A stretch of 64,000 nucleotides of DNA from Leucaena leucocephala (GCA_037074615.1 CM073562.1:7425001-7489000), one strand, 5' to 3'. Counted from the stretch's first letter, positions 10,318 through 22,851 are shown. Program-made: numbers and translations. Notes: a model not told the origin generated them from the sequence alone.

Positions 10318-13300
10318 ATGGAGTCTCATGCTTCGAACCTTCTGGACGAGGCCCTAGGGTTTCACGGCCACGACAAACCTGCCCTTCTTGGTGGTCGATT
10401 CGTGCTTGTTGAAGATTGCCTAGAGACCAGTGGAGCTTTCGTTCTTCACCACCTCTTGAAGCGCTCTCTCTTATCTCATCCTTCCTCTGTTGTCATTTTC
10501 CTTGCCTTCAATCACCCATTTGCTCACTACGCCCGTATCCTTAGAAAACTGGTCTGTTTCCTACTCCTTTTATCACTTTCGTAGTTGTAGGTTGCACTGT
10601 ATTCAATATATTTATCGAGTGTTGTTGGTAAGGGTTTGTTTCGCTGTTATAAGCGAATAGTGTAGTGTGAATCCATTTGGGATTATTATTGTTCCTCAAT
10701 TTTGTTTTGTTGATGGGATGTCTGGATGGAAGATGTTTGAAGGAAAAGGAAGCCTGTTTCGAAGTTATCAGCTAGGAGAAGATAATGAAAAGTTTTCTAC
10801 TAACCCCGAGTTGAGGAGTTTTGGAGCAGAAAATTTTTCCCACTCCAAATAATGCTTAAGACTTTTGGTTTGGTCATTAAATGTGCTAAAATTTGGACTT
10901 TGCTGTCGGGACCGTCTCCTGACACAGTAGAGTCTTCATTCTTTCAGTTTCAGTATCGTATTTTTCACATGACAAGGCTAACGAATGAATTCTATTGGTA
11001 TTGGGTTTTAATTTTCTTGGAATTGATGCCCCTAAATCAGGAATAGTTTGGCTTTGTTCTTTCATTGAATATGAAGCAAACATGTTCTGCAAATTAATGG
11101 CTTGAGCCATCATGTTTCTTGACGTACAATCTTTTCAATTACCGGTTGTCATTTGAATCATATCGTACTTGTTCCTCTCTTGTAAGAATATCTGAAATTT
11201 GGCCCCCATGTGTTACTGAGGAAAAATAGTATATAAGTCAAGAAAACACCATATGTGGGTATTTTTCTGCAGTGGAGAGATTTAAGGCTTTCGGTTGGCT
11301 CCAATAAGGTAGGGATCAATGTGCTGTTAACCTGAGTAAAAATTGTTATTTTTATTGTTTGACATATGATAGCTAAGATATTAACAGTAACTTGCTGTAG
11401 CAGTTTAAAGTTTAGAAATATACTTTATGGGCTTGTTTGGAAGAGTTTAAAACCATGGTTTTTATAGGGCTTATGGCCCAAACCTCGATTTGGGAAAATT
11501 TTAAAACAAGCAGCCATATTTGTCCAAAAGGGTTTGTGGATTAAATCATGGTTTTGGATAAACTACTGGGAGTAGCTTATGAAATAGTAAAAGAGCTTAT
11601 AGAATATCCAATTACTATTTTACTCTTATTTTCCCCTCTCTCCTCTCTGCTCTCTCTCCCCTCTTCTATATCCACCGTCGCCTTTGCGCTTAGCTCGCCG
11701 TCGCCTTTGCGCTTAGGTCGCCGTCGCCTTCGCTCTCAGCTCGCTGTCGCCTGTCCAACTTGCAGTCACCAATGCACACCGTCGCCAGCACGTTTTGTTT
11801 ACAGGAATGGAGGGGGAAGAGAAGGAGAGAGAAAGAAAAAAGAAAAAATGATTTTTTTTAATAAAATCATACCCTTTCTAGTAATTTACCGATAACAAAA
11901 GTCATTCTACTAATAACTATCTAAACACTCATTTATTTAGAACCATTTTTTTTTCATAAACCCTTCTCTAAAATCCCTTTTCTAAAAGCTGTCCAAAAGT
12001 CATTTTTTTTCATAAGTCCTTTTCTAAAAGTCTATCTAAACAGGCACTATGTTTAACTGGTTTTCCTTGTTTAGGAGTTGACAACTTAGTGCGGATTTAG
12101 GCTAACAAATTGAATGAAATTCTCGCCTCCATCCATATGAAGTTATTGATTGCATTTGCCAGATTAGTTTTTCTCAATTCTGTTTTTATTTGATCATTGT
12201 TTAATTTATAGGTGTTAATATTGTTCACAGCTTCTACTCTGTTCGTACTTTATACATTTCTGGGGAAACTATGTTGGTGTTGAATTGTAGATAAACTGCA
12301 GATAGATTAATTGTGATATCTATTAATGCTTCTTGTTTCAGGGTTGCAACTTAGCTGCTCAAAGAGATAATGGGAGATTCTTTTTTATTGACATGCTCAT
12401 GTTGCAGTGTCCAGGTGAGAAAAAATAAGGTAATAATATCTAGTTTATTTTGCCCCCTTGATCCTTGTGATTCTATTTAATAAATTTAAATAATTTAGGA
12501 GTGGCTATATGTAGGCAGTAATCAGCAGGTTTTTAACTGTGATGATCCTTGAAACCCACCAGCTCTTAATTGTTTTACCTGACTTTCTGTCTGAGCATCA
12601 TAGACTACTCATAAACAAGGATAATTTATACAAATTAGCTCTTGACGAGAAATTGGGGAGGAGATGAGCTGCATGGTACATTTGGCTCTACTGTCTATAC
12701 ACTTTCCATTTTGTTGTTTATTTAATTATATGGGATTTTTGAAGCTTCATAAAATAATAAGAAGGGGCAGAGATGTGTTTCAAGCAACTAGGTTATCGGG
12801 CAAAGTGGCCTCTTAAAGCTCAATGGAAGAAGTAGTATGTACTACATACTGTTTGTCGTTTGTATTTGTTTTGAGTTTGTGATAGGTAATTGTGTATTCA
12901 TTCTGAAATGCTTTGTACTTAAAGCAGAACCAATAGCATATGATGTTAATATGAATTATCTTATCTCTGGGACTACTAGCAAACTGAGAAATTTCACATA
13001 AACTCTTTTGGACTTGAAAAATAATAGTAATTACTAATTACTAATTTCAGTGTTTTTGATGTCTAGATGAAGGAAAACTTGCTCAACGTTGGCTTACCGC
13101 ACTGTTTGAGAAAATTGAAGGAGTGATCAGCTCATTACATCCACACAGCAAGAATTTTGTTACCATCATGATTGATGATGTGTCCCTTTTTGAAGTAGCT
13201 GCTAATGGATCTTCAAATGATGTTTTGGACTTTCTGAATTATTGCCTGACATTAACATCAGAATTTGTAAGATGAATATCTACTTGACACTTTTTTACTC

Positions 13301-16300
13301 ATGGTTCCATGGTTTAATTCAGAGCAAATGTGTTTTATTCCTTGACTTACAAAGATAAAATCTCTTTATTTAGTGCCCAAAAAATTTCCCCTATCAAAGT
13401 GGTTCTAACTGGTTTAGTCATAGTCACTTGACAAATTTGCTGTTCACAAATGAAAGGCCATGTGGCTATTAACTACTGACCTGGAGTTGCCCAAGTTTCC
13501 ATAAAACGGCACTGTTTAGGCAAATTTTTACAAAGTATATTGAGATAGTACATAAAACATCAGTGTATTAGTTACTGCCAAGTGTGTCTAAAATGACACT
13601 CCATGTCGGGAAAATCATTCCTAAGGAAGTCCAAGTTTAGTCAACTACCACATGGTTCCTGTTTATGCAACATCAGCAAGTCTCGAGTGACCATGATTTT
13701 GCCAAACAAAATGATCATTTTGATAGGGAAAAATGTTTCAGTTGCCAAATTGGGAAGATTTATTTCTTAAGGACCCAATTAATAAGATAGTGATCTGTTA
13801 GGAACTAAATAATTGATTGACTGTTTCTTTATATTATAGGATTCTACATTTGTCGCACTTGATCATAAGGACATCTATTTGGATGGGGGAAGGCCTATGC
13901 TTATTTTAGAAATGGAGTACCTCGCAGACATTTTGATCAAGGCTGAACCATTAGCCACAGGTTTGGCAAAAGATGTGCATGGGCAGGTATATTTTGTCAA
14001 TGTAAAATATTTTTATATCAGTTATTATTCCCTTGACTCTCTCTGGTGATAAAATTTGATGACTTTGTGTGTTTGAATTAGTAGTGGGAAGAATATATTT
14101 TGGATAAAATTGATTTATAAAATAGATTTTATTGAGTTATGATTTTCAAAATTGATTTATAACAATTGATTATCATAATTAGGGTTTAAATATCAGTTAA
14201 ATATTAGCCATGGTAATTGTATTGGTTAGATAATTAGCCGTTAGTCCAAAGTGGCTTAAGCCATAACTCAGTCTCTAGGTCTATAAAAGGCTTGATCAGA
14301 ATGTATTAGACAGATTATGATGATAGTGAAGTGATTGCACTATTCAGGATATCCTGTGTCCTCCTCAAGTTCCCTCTGTTTCTAATTCTACTTCTAATTC
14401 CCTCTGTTTCTGTTCTTGTTCTTCGCTGATCCTATCTCTCTCTCCTAAATCTCTCCTCTTTCCTATAATAATTCTTATCAAAATTACTTTGACCTATCAG
14501 TGGTATTAGATCCACTGGTTCTTGGCCCTCTGCTTCCATCTCAAGAATTACATGATTCAGACTTGCTCGAACTCAAGAAACATGGAAGAGTGTTTGAGTA
14601 GCTTTGAAGAAAAATTGAATAAGGTATCATACCTTAGGGAGCTTGGTTATCAACTTGCAGGACATGGTCATCGGACAATCAAGAAATGAGAAATTGGATG
14701 CGGGACATCTGAGCTGGAAATATCATCATCCCAGTCAACCAAGCAGAACAATGAATAAGAGATTAAGATCATGACAGACTGGGAGGTTGCCACAGATACC
14801 AGAAACTGACGCAACCCACGTGGAAAGTTTCAAGTGGCAAAGGGCCCTTGAGTGACAATTGGAAGGCCAATTCCCGCTGTGGGAAGAATGCATTGAAATC
14901 GTGAGGGAAACCTTTGGCGCACCTTTCGATAGGCCGTTGTGAGAACTTACTCATTTAAGGCAGACATGATCTTTGTTAGAATTTAACAAGAAATTCGATA
15001 CTCTTGCGGCACAACTGGAACTAATTGAAGAATATCTCTTGGACATCTACGTGGCAGAACTCCAAGAAGATATATTTGACTCCGTTTAGATGTTCAACCC
15101 TTTGACCATGAGGGAGGCTCGCCAATTAGCAAGAATGCAAGAACTGGTGAACCAAAGATAGAAAAACCGAGCCCACGCGGAGAAGTCAACGAAATATGCT
15201 ATTGTCACAACACACTTGATACCCAACACTGGGAACACGTCGACTACCTATAAAGACCCAATCTTGAAGTAGGGGACACAGCGTAAGGACCAAATTGCCC
15301 TACTAGGGCAAATTTTGTCCCCAAAATGTGGTTCGGCCATACAAGGCCTTGACACCCGAAGAGGAGGCTGATCACAGAGCAAAAAATCTCTGCTTCGCCT
15401 TGGCCTTTCTCCAGAGATCACAAATGCCCACTACAGCAGAAGAGGCAATTACAGCTGGTACTCGTTGATGAAAACGGTGAGGAAATTGATTAAGCTAGCT
15501 ACAAACAGGCTGCTGAAAACAGTGCAGAGGATCTATCATTTGTGTTACTCATGCCATCACAGGGGTTGATCACTTTGAAGCCATGAGAGTGCAAGGGCAT
15601 GTGGGAAAACATGCCATACGAGTCTTGATTGACAACTATGATTTCCTTGACTTGAACACTGCAACAAGAATGGGGTGGAAGAGCCAGGAGACCCCACCCT
15701 CCTATATACAAGTAGTAGGAGGGAGAAGGCTCAAAGTTCATGGGCTTTGGCAAGGACTCCGATGGAAGATGCAGGGTTTAGAATTCAATTGTGATTTCCA
15801 AATCATAGAACTGTATACCTACGACTTGGTCCTCAAATTGAAATGGCTCAAAAGCATTCGAAATGGTTTTTGGGATTATGAGTCCCTTTCTATGTATTTC
15901 TGGCACAAGGGGGAGCTGAGGAAACTTCAAGCAAATATTCCCAGCACTTGGAAACTAGTTCCACCGAAAAGAGTGGAGTTGAGCAGAGTGCAAGAGGAAC
16001 AGAAATTCCTTCTCCAGTTAGTGAAAATTAGAGAAGAAGAGGTCCAATGCTTTGCTATATCATATGCTGAAGGAGATAACCCAGCAACCGTTCAGGGAGT
16101 GTTGGATGAATTTCAAGGGATTTTTGAAGAACCTAAGGGTCTCCCACCCCTTAGAGAAGGACATAATCACCCTATAGTCCTTCATGAAGGCACTAATCCA
16201 ATTAGCTTGAAGCCGTACTGATATCCGACAGCTCAAAAGGATGTCATCAAAAAGTTAGTGGCAGTGTTGTAATCAGGGGTGGTGCAAGAGAGCTGTTCTT

Positions 16301-19300
16301 CCTTCTTAGTGCCCATAGTCTTGGTGAAGAAGAATGACAGATTGTGGCGAATGTGTGTAGATTATAGAGAGCTAAACAAAACAAAAAAAAAAAAAAACAG
16401 TCAAGAATCAATATCCAATTCCCTTGGTGGAAGGATGAATTAAGCACGGCTAGGTTGTTTACCAAGCTGGACTTGAGGGCAGGATACCACCAGAGAGGAA
16501 TGGTGCTCGAGGATGCTTACAAGACAGCCTTCAAGACACACTCTGGGCACTATGAATGGCTGGTCATGCCATTTGGACTTACCAATGCCCCGGTTACCTT
16601 ACAAGGGGCTATGAATGACATTTTCCACCCTTATCTTTGTAAGTTTATATTAGTATTTTTTTGATGATATACAGTCCCTCACTTGCAGATCTTGAGGAGC
16701 ACTTGAAGACAACATTGCAAATATTGAACAAGTGCACCTTCGCTGGAACTAGTGTGGAGTATCTTGGGCACATTATTGGAGAAGGAGTTGTCTCCACCGA
16801 TCCCAAAAAGATCCAGGCAGTAGCTGAATGGCCCCGACCTAATAATGTGAAGCAGTTGAGAGCATTCTTAGGGCTGGCCAGCTACTACCGCCACTTTATC
16901 AAAGGCTATGGGGTTATTGCCAGGCCACCTACCTCACTTCTCAAGAAGAATGCCTTCAGATGGTTAGAGGCAGCAAGCACGGCATTTGAAAAATTAAAGG
17001 AATCACTCACCACAGCTCTGGCGCTCACCCTTCTGGACTTCTGTAAAGAATTCATAGTGGAACCAGATGCTTGGAGAGACAGGATTGGTGCTATCTTGAT
17101 GCAGGGGGGACAACCGTTAGCATTTTTTAGCAAGGGTCTCTCCCCTCACCACCTAAGTCTCTCCATATATGAAAAAGAGCTCATGGCAGTGGTGCTGGCC
17201 GTCTTCATTGGCACCAGTACCTTGAAAGGGGTAAGTTCATTATTAGAACAGACCAGCAGAGCCTTAAATACTTGCTGGGTCAACAACTAAAGACACTGTT
17301 TCAAATGATGTGGGTGGCTAAATTGGCCGGATTCAACTATGAAATTGTTTGTAAGAAGGGGAAGGACAATTCTGCAGCCGATGCCCTCAAGGATAACAAA
17401 ACAGCAGCTGATGTAAATGTCCTTTGACACTACGTCGGAATTATTGCAGAAAATAAAAGACAGTTGGCAGCAAGATGAGTTCATCTCTTCCCTTTTAACA
17501 AAGGCGCAGCAATAAAATGGAATCTCGGGGCACTTCACTTGGGATGGGGACTTGCTCAGGCGAAAAGGGAAATTAGTAGTGGGGAAAGACAATTCTCTTC
17601 GGCAACAAATTTTGGAGTGGGGGCCCACAAGGGGCCCATTCGGGGATCCAAGCAACTTACCATCGTGTTAAGGGGTTGTTTTGGTGGAAGAAGTTAATTA
17701 ATGATGTGACCGAGCTCATTAAAGGGTGTGACACTTGTGCAAGGTGCAAATGTGAAGCCATTGCACCCCCGGGCTTATTACAACCGATACCCATCCCTAG
17801 TAGAATTTGGGAGTCAATCATTATGGATTTCATTGAGGGACTCCCAAAATCAAATGGAAGGGATACCATTTGGGTGATTATTGATAGAATGAGCAAGTAT
17901 GCCCATTTTCTACCTCTTTCTCATCCCTTTACAGCAGCTAGATTGGCATAGAATTTCATGGAGCATGTTTATAAACTACATGGAGCACCAGCTGAGATCA
18001 TTACTGATTGGGATTCCCTATTTGTGAGTTCTTTTTGGAAAGAATTCCTAAGAGTTCTGGGAGTAAAGCAGAAGTTTTCGCTGCATACCATCCTCAAACA
18101 GATGGGAGTCCGAAGTACTCAATAAGTTCCTAGAGCATGATGAAACAAAGGGCTGATTCACATAGGACTGATAGAGAGTTTATGGTGGGGCAATGGGTGT
18201 TCCTTAAGTTGCAACCCTATCGGCAGATTTCTGTTGCCTCCCACATCTCACGAAAGCTGGCACCAAGGTATTTTTGGGCCCTACAAGGTTTTAGAAAAAG
18301 TGGGGGCAGTTGCATATAAATTGGAATTACCCCCAGATTCAAGAATGCACCCTACTTTTCATGTTTCGCTTCTAAAGCTCTGCCCTAATCCTAGTGTAAA
18401 CCCACGGCACCCACCACCAGATTTTCCTGATCTAACCCCTGCGTTGGAGCCAGACCAAATACTAAGAAGAGTCACTCGAAGGAGGAGGAAGATGATCATT
18501 GAAAATCTTGTCCAGTGGAAGGGAATGCCTGGAGGAAGCCTCGTGGATGCCTCTTTTACATTCAAGGAGAAGTATCCAGACTCTGTTATTCCGGATCCTT
18601 GAGGGCAAGGATCTTATAGGGGGGTATTGATATGTAATCATAATTAGGGTTTAAATATCAGTTAAATACTAGCCGTTAGTTACTATGCGGTAATTGTATT
18701 GATTAGATAATTAGCCATTAGTCCTAAGTGGCTTAAGCCATAAGTCAGTCTCTAAGGCTATAAAAGGCTTGATCAGAATTTATTAGACAGATTATGATGA
18801 TAATGAAGTGATTGCACTATTCAGGATACCCTGGGTTCTCCTCCAGTTCCCTCTGTCTCTAATTCTACTTCTAATTCCCTCTAGTTCAGTTCTTGTTCTT
18901 CTTGAATCCCATCTCGTTCTCTGCTAACTCTCTCTTTCCTCTAATAATTCATATCAAAATTACTGTGACCTATCACGGTGTTTGGTAACCTATGAGATAA
19001 CCACGAATCCAAACAGGCCCTCAAGTGAATTGACAAGTCTCGTTCCTCTTAAGAAACTGATATTGTTCCGGGATCCTTATAATATTCATTTGCGTATTGA
19101 TTTTGTGGAGATGGTCCATATGATTCAACTGGGCAACAATCTCCCAGCTTCATTCTGTTTTATTCTTTACAGAGATACATGACTATTGGTGGCATTTACT
19201 GAGTTTGAAATGTAATTTGCTAGATCGTGTCCCATTATTTTTGCTTGACAATCTTTTTATTGAAACCATTTTATGCAGTTGACGGTGATGAACAAGGAAA

Positions 19301-19401
19301 CGCAAAATCCTCAAATAAGCTCACCGATTAAGATACGCAATTTCCACTTCAGGATCAAGGAAAATGGCATAGAGTACTTTTATCCTGGGACCAAAGCCTA
19401 A
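10318..19401 (+). CDS. ELP6: Elongator complex protein 6 (ELP6), 5 exons
   Basis: Exons: 10318-10551, 12342-12414, 13067-13266, 13840-13986, 19279-19401. All introns are GT-AG, the phases are consistent, and the product is 258 residues, close to known plant ELP6 proteins. ELP6 belongs to the RecA-fold Elp4-Elp5-Elp6 ring of Elongator, which supports wobble-uridine modification of tRNAs. Visible landmarks are LLDEALGF near the N-terminus, VEDCLETSGAFVLH (about 31-44), FLAFNHPFAHYARILRKL (61-78), a hydrophobic strand ending IDD (138-140, Walker-B-like position), DVLDFLNYC, LIKAEPLATGLAKDVHGQ at the end of exon 4, and the terminal FRIKENGIEYFYPG. Other frames over exon 1 (from 10167) are shadows. 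The last intron is 5.3 kb because a gypsy element sits in it. The reading frame looks intact, but whether that intron is spliced efficiently cannot be seen. Confidence 0.94.
11429..12046. mobile_element. TIR element (hAT-like MITE) in ELP6 intron 1
   Basis: The left end reads GGGCTTGTTTGGAAGAGTTT. The reverse complement of the right end reads GTGCCTGTTTAGATAGACTTT, an imperfect terminal inverted repeat of the CTGTTTGG type common in plant hAT-like elements. The 3' half repeats CATAAGTCCTTTTCTAAAAG-like text twice. No exact 8-bp target duplication was found, so the class is tentative. The 115-residue plus ORF at 11548-11895 lies wholly inside and is not a gene. Confidence 0.55.
11677..11758. 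repeat. 23-bp GC-rich minisatellite, about 3.5 units
   Basis: Units begin at 11677, 11700, 11723 and 11746 (partial). The unit is like GTCGCCTTTGCGCTTAGCTC plus GCC. It stands out from the surrounding A+T-rich intron and lies inside the TIR element. Confidence 0.88.
14167..14499 (+). repeat. 5' LTR of the ELP6-intron gypsy element
   Basis: Starts TGATTATCATAATTAGGG and ends GACCTATCA. TATAAAAGG at 14283-14291 is the probable promoter TATA box. Compared with the 3' LTR it lacks four bases near the start and a short block after TAGCC. Confidence 0.88.
15500..18602 (+). pseudogene. Degenerate gypsy pol (PR-RT-RH-INT-chromodomain)
   Basis: The protease-like segment (15583-15800) reads VLIDNYDFLDLNTA; the expected D-S/T-G active-site triplet is missing. 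Reverse transcriptase follows: a VPIVLVKK...WRMCVDYRELN segment (about 16307-16375), FTKLDLRAGYHQ (16455), MPFGLTNAP (about 16567). The catalytic FFDDI is split by an extra T in a T run near 16655-16662. RNase H follows with LGHIIGEG, LRAFLGLASYYRHFI and SIYEKELMAVV. Integrase retains the CDTCARCK part of its zinc domain, a DFIEGLP core strand and ITDWDSLF. It is frameshifted near 18100, and sequence is missing before the MVGQWVFLKLQPYRQ tail (about 18182). A chromodomain-like end (LVQWKGMPGG) closes at 18602. Several stops confirm that it is dead. Confidence 0.88.
18628..18975 (+). repeat. 3' LTR of the ELP6-intron gypsy element
   Basis: Starts TGATATGTAATCATAATT and ends GACCTATCA, with TATAAAAGG at about 18759-18767. 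It aligns over its full length with 14167-14499. Confidence 0.88.
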
Positions 19402-19620
19402 TGATCACATCACCAATATGCATGTGAACGCAACTGTTTACTTGTGAAATTATGACTAATGTATTGTCTCTGTATTGACAATTGAGTTTCTTATTTGTCC
19501 GGAAATGTAGCGGTTCATAGATTTTAAGCAACGAAAGAGCCTTTATATGCTTTTTCTTGAGTATTCCATTTTACCAAGCCAACCATCATGCTCATTACTG
19601 TTTTATTAGCCAGATTTACA
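19402..19620 (+). other. ELP6 3' untranslated/downstream sequence
   Basis: Directly follows the ELP6 stop codon and is expected to hold the 3' UTR and polyadenylation region. T-rich stretches are present, but no canonical AATAAA signal was identified with confidence. Confidence 0.45.
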
Positions 19621-19766
19621 GCCTTAGGTTTTATTAGTAGTGTCTTCTGAAATGATTGGGAGAAGCCGGTTGCGATTATAGTCCCATGAATCTCTTCATT
19701 GTGGCGATCATCAACAACAGCCCCAAATAAATATTAGCAGAAGGATCTGCCAAACTTGTCACAACT
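19621..19766 (-). pseudogene. FtsZ1 (plastid division protein) exon fragment
   Basis: The minus strand encodes VVTSLADPSANI and then, after a one-base frameshift, GAVVDDRHNEEIHGTIIATG followed by FSQSFQKTLL. This is the C-terminal part of the tubulin-like GTPase domain of plant FtsZ1 (normally ...DPSANIIFGAVVDD...TIIATGFSQSFQ). FtsZ1 builds the chloroplast division ring. Only this roughly 49-codon segment is visible, and the frameshift shows it is non-functional. It may be a captured or retro-copied exon, or the relic of a deleted gene. It lies about 220 bp beyond the ELP6 stop, on the opposite strand. Confidence 0.72.
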
Positions 19767-22700
19767 TGCGAATTACTAGGTGTTTAAAGATAGAGCTTAA
19801 GGAAAGAAGACCAATAAAGGAACTGAATGATCAGGGGTAATGACATAAGACAAATGATTTTTTAATCTAGCTAGTTGCCTCTGAAGAATCGTGACCTTAT
19901 CCCTTGTTATATCTTGTTCCTCCTCCTCATCCTCAAATAAATTTACATTTTTTTAGTTTTTAAGAAAAATAAACTTATATTTTAAAAAGAACTCATATGA
20001 ACCAATTTCGTCCCCAAGCTAGGCATTGAAGAAATGTGTCCTATCCTGACTCTGTAGCGTCTTTACCAGTGGAGAGTATGTATGGTATTTTTGGATGAAG
20101 AGTGAGGAGAAAATGTAGGAGAGAAAATATTAGGAAGAATTTTTTTTTTAAAAATAGTAAAAAAATTTACTATTTTTATTTTTGGAAATTTTCCTCCTAC
20201 CCTAATTCCTCTCCAGCCAAACATAGGGGAGTGTCACTTGTGGAGAATCCCTTCCTGTAGCGACAGTGATTATTGCTTCCTCTTGCTCCTCCTCCGGGCT
20301 TCAAGGTTGTTCTAGGCGAAGTTCCTGGCTCAATTGTTTGTGGCACTTGTCACACCTTCTATCGAGTCTTCTCTATTTGGCCCATCCTCTCCCTGGCGGT
20401 GACGACTTCCACGTAGTCGACGACCAGACACTTGGCATGAACCACAGATGACCATAACCCCTCTCTTCTATTCGGTGTATCCTCTCCTCGGCGACCTTGT
20501 TTTCATTATGAGTTTGTATCTCTAATTTTAACTACATAGGATTTTTCTGGACACTGTTTTGGACGCTGATTGTCAATTCTATAACTTGCACAAATATTAT
20601 TGCTTTCTGAAGTTTTATCTGGATAATGAAGCAACCTATTGTCATGAGTCTGATTAGGAGGCCATGGTTATCAATTATAGATTTTAGCTTAATCCCTTTC
20701 TATGTTGACAATAGTCGCTTCATTCTTCTTGCTCTTCGTCTACTTGTATTCATCTTTTTTCTCTTCCAATATAGTTTCAAATAAGCATTTTGTACCATTA
20801 ATAAGCGGACCAATGTCATTTATCGTTAATGTTTGTATTGATTAGAGATTATATGGTCTTAGATCAGAACAAGAGAAATATATCCAACAGTGGTTTGAGG
20901 AGAGGGTTGGATTCACAGAATATATAGTTTTATCCTTCAAAGGTCATGATGAGGTGCTATTTTTACATTGGATTAAGGTCCTTAAATGCCACGGAAGTTT
21001 CCATGAGGAATACCCAGTACCCAGAAATTTGTTTTTAGATCTAATATGTTATGGAAGTTTTATTTTGTAGCAATTTTGCCTAGCTATTAGTCAAAGTTAA
21101 TTTTGGCTGTTAAGGACAAGTAGGTCAAAAGAAAAATTTAATGGTAAAATTTAATATTGACTAATGGTCAAGGCAGAGTTGCTAGAAATAAAACTTTCAG
21201 AACATATTAAATTTAAAATAACTTCTGGGTGCTGATTGCTCTTTGATGAAAACTTTCAAGGCATTTAAGCACCTTAGCTTTTTTACATTTTACATAAGAG
21301 TTGAAATTGCAGGTCCCCACGGACACAAAGCACATCCACATGAACTTACACAAATTAAGGATTGCGGTTCATGCTTTGAAATCATGATTGATAAATATTT
21401 TATTTTACTTGATAACGAGATTTTCTATTAGAAATTATAGTGGGTTTAAGGTTATTACTATATGTGAGAAACAAGAGAGAGAGAGAAGTATTGGAGAAAA
21501 TATTGTGTTGTATATTTAAATGAGTTGAATACATCAATATATATAAGAGAATATATCGGTCTAATAAATCTTAATTAAAAATAATAAATACATAGTTAAA
21601 TTAAATAAATACAAATCAAATCATATCAACAATATATATTTATTTGTTAGAGTGTCATTGTTATTAGTTGTATGATTTCTCATGAAAAGTTCTTGGTCAG
21701 CGTCCATTAATTTCGAAAAGATACCTATCTTATAGTATGAATTTTGAATCATCTATCAATTTGTGAAGTTTTTACGTGTTTTCTTTGTAATGATTATCTT
21801 TAACTAATTTAAATAGATTAAAAATTAGTTAAATTAATTATTTATAATAATTATATATTAATTTTTTTAAAATATCCCTTTTAGTCATATGTATTTAAAT
21901 TATCTTTAATAAAAATATTAATATGTGTAATATTTTGAGAAAAATATTATAATTTTAAGAGACAAAATAAATTGAAATCTTATATTTATAATTAAAATAA
22001 ATTCTCTATCTAGATTTTATATTTAGGATCAAGATGGATTATTATTTACTTGAAAGTTATGTTAGAAACTAATGTAAGTGAAATTTTTGATCCCATTAAG
22101 CAAAGCCGAAAGGGAGTGGGAGAAAAAAGGGGTCATTTTAAAAAATAAAGTAAAATATGATCCCTTGTGTCTGTTATGGCACTTAGAACATTAGGAAGCA
22201 AATTCACTAACTTGGAGACCACCAAATACATTTGCACAAAACAAATAATGTTTTTAATTTGCAGGGAATGGATATTGAAGGTGATTGAAGATTGCTAGTT
22301 GCTTTCTCACTATGACATCTTAGAGGATGAACACCAAGTGAATTTAGTTTGTTTCTGGTTTTAAAAAACCATTTTTTGTTTTTGAAAATAAAAAAAATAT
22401 CTATTTTGTAATCAATTTGTAATTGAATTTGTTTTCAAAAGTGAAACAAGAGTTTTTTTTAAAAAAAAAATAGAAAAATCACAACAAATTTTAGTTGTTT
22501 TCTAAAATTGTTTTTCTGTTTTGTAAAACTAGAATGTACTACCCGTGCGTTGCACGTGAAGCTTTTAGCTTTGGAATTATTTCATCTAAACTCCGATTAA
22601 TAAAACTTGAAGATCAAATGTAGATCATAATATTGTGTTCAATTGCTACTTACACAGTTGTGGGAAATTTTGAAAATAAGTGGGAATTAATTTCAATCAT

Positions 22701-22850
22701 CTGATTTCAATGTAAATGAATGTGATTCCCACCATTACGAATGAGACTTGAGAGAAAGGTAACTATTACAACACGCTAATGTTGACGGAGATTTTCATGT
22801 TATCACTCCAATTCAGTTGCAGAGTAATGAATAGTTGAAGTACATCATGC
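19767..22850. other. Intergenic, no supported gene
   Basis: Contains a minus-strand stretch (about 19830-19945) that reads acidic DEEEEQDITRDKVTILQRQL, coding-like but not recognised. There is a short palindromic A+T stretch (20130-20200) within MITE-like text, and a GC-richer pocket (20250-20470) whose 61-residue ORF has no motif. The rest is A+T-rich. A CCCGTGCGTTGCACG motif near 22542 is common in plant repeats. Nothing else was recognised. Confidence 0.5.
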
Positions 22851-22851
22851 T

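Larger units (their letters stand above)
14167..18975 (+). mobile_element. Ty3/gypsy chromovirus-like retrotransposon (Reina-like?) in ELP6 intron 4
   Basis: A 4.8-kb element in the sense orientation of ELP6, with LTRs at 14167-14499 and 18628-18975. A primer-binding-site-like TGGTATTAGATCC lies at 14501-14513, and a polypurine run TAGGGGGG lies just before the 3' LTR. Inside, in order, are degenerate gag, protease, reverse transcriptase, RNase H, integrase and a chromodomain-like tail. Short LTRs, small size and the C-terminal chromodomain suggest the Reina group. The LTRs differ by several indels and substitutions and the coding region is broken, so it is old and inactive. No matching 5-bp flanks were found (ACAAT left, CGGTG right), so a flank has changed or been lost. 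Confidence 0.88.

Noticed and set aside
11548..11895. 115-residue plus ORF in ELP6 intron 1
   Set aside because: It lies wholly inside a TIR element and spans the 23-bp minisatellite; ELP6 is explained without it.
14162..18980. Target duplication of the ELP6-intron gypsy element
   Set aside because: The five bases on each side (ACAAT and CGGTG) do not match. LTR ends were therefore fixed by LTR-LTR comparison only.
20266..20451. GC-richer 61-residue plus ORF
   Set aside because: Its composition is unusual but no motif, splice partner or homolog was recognised.
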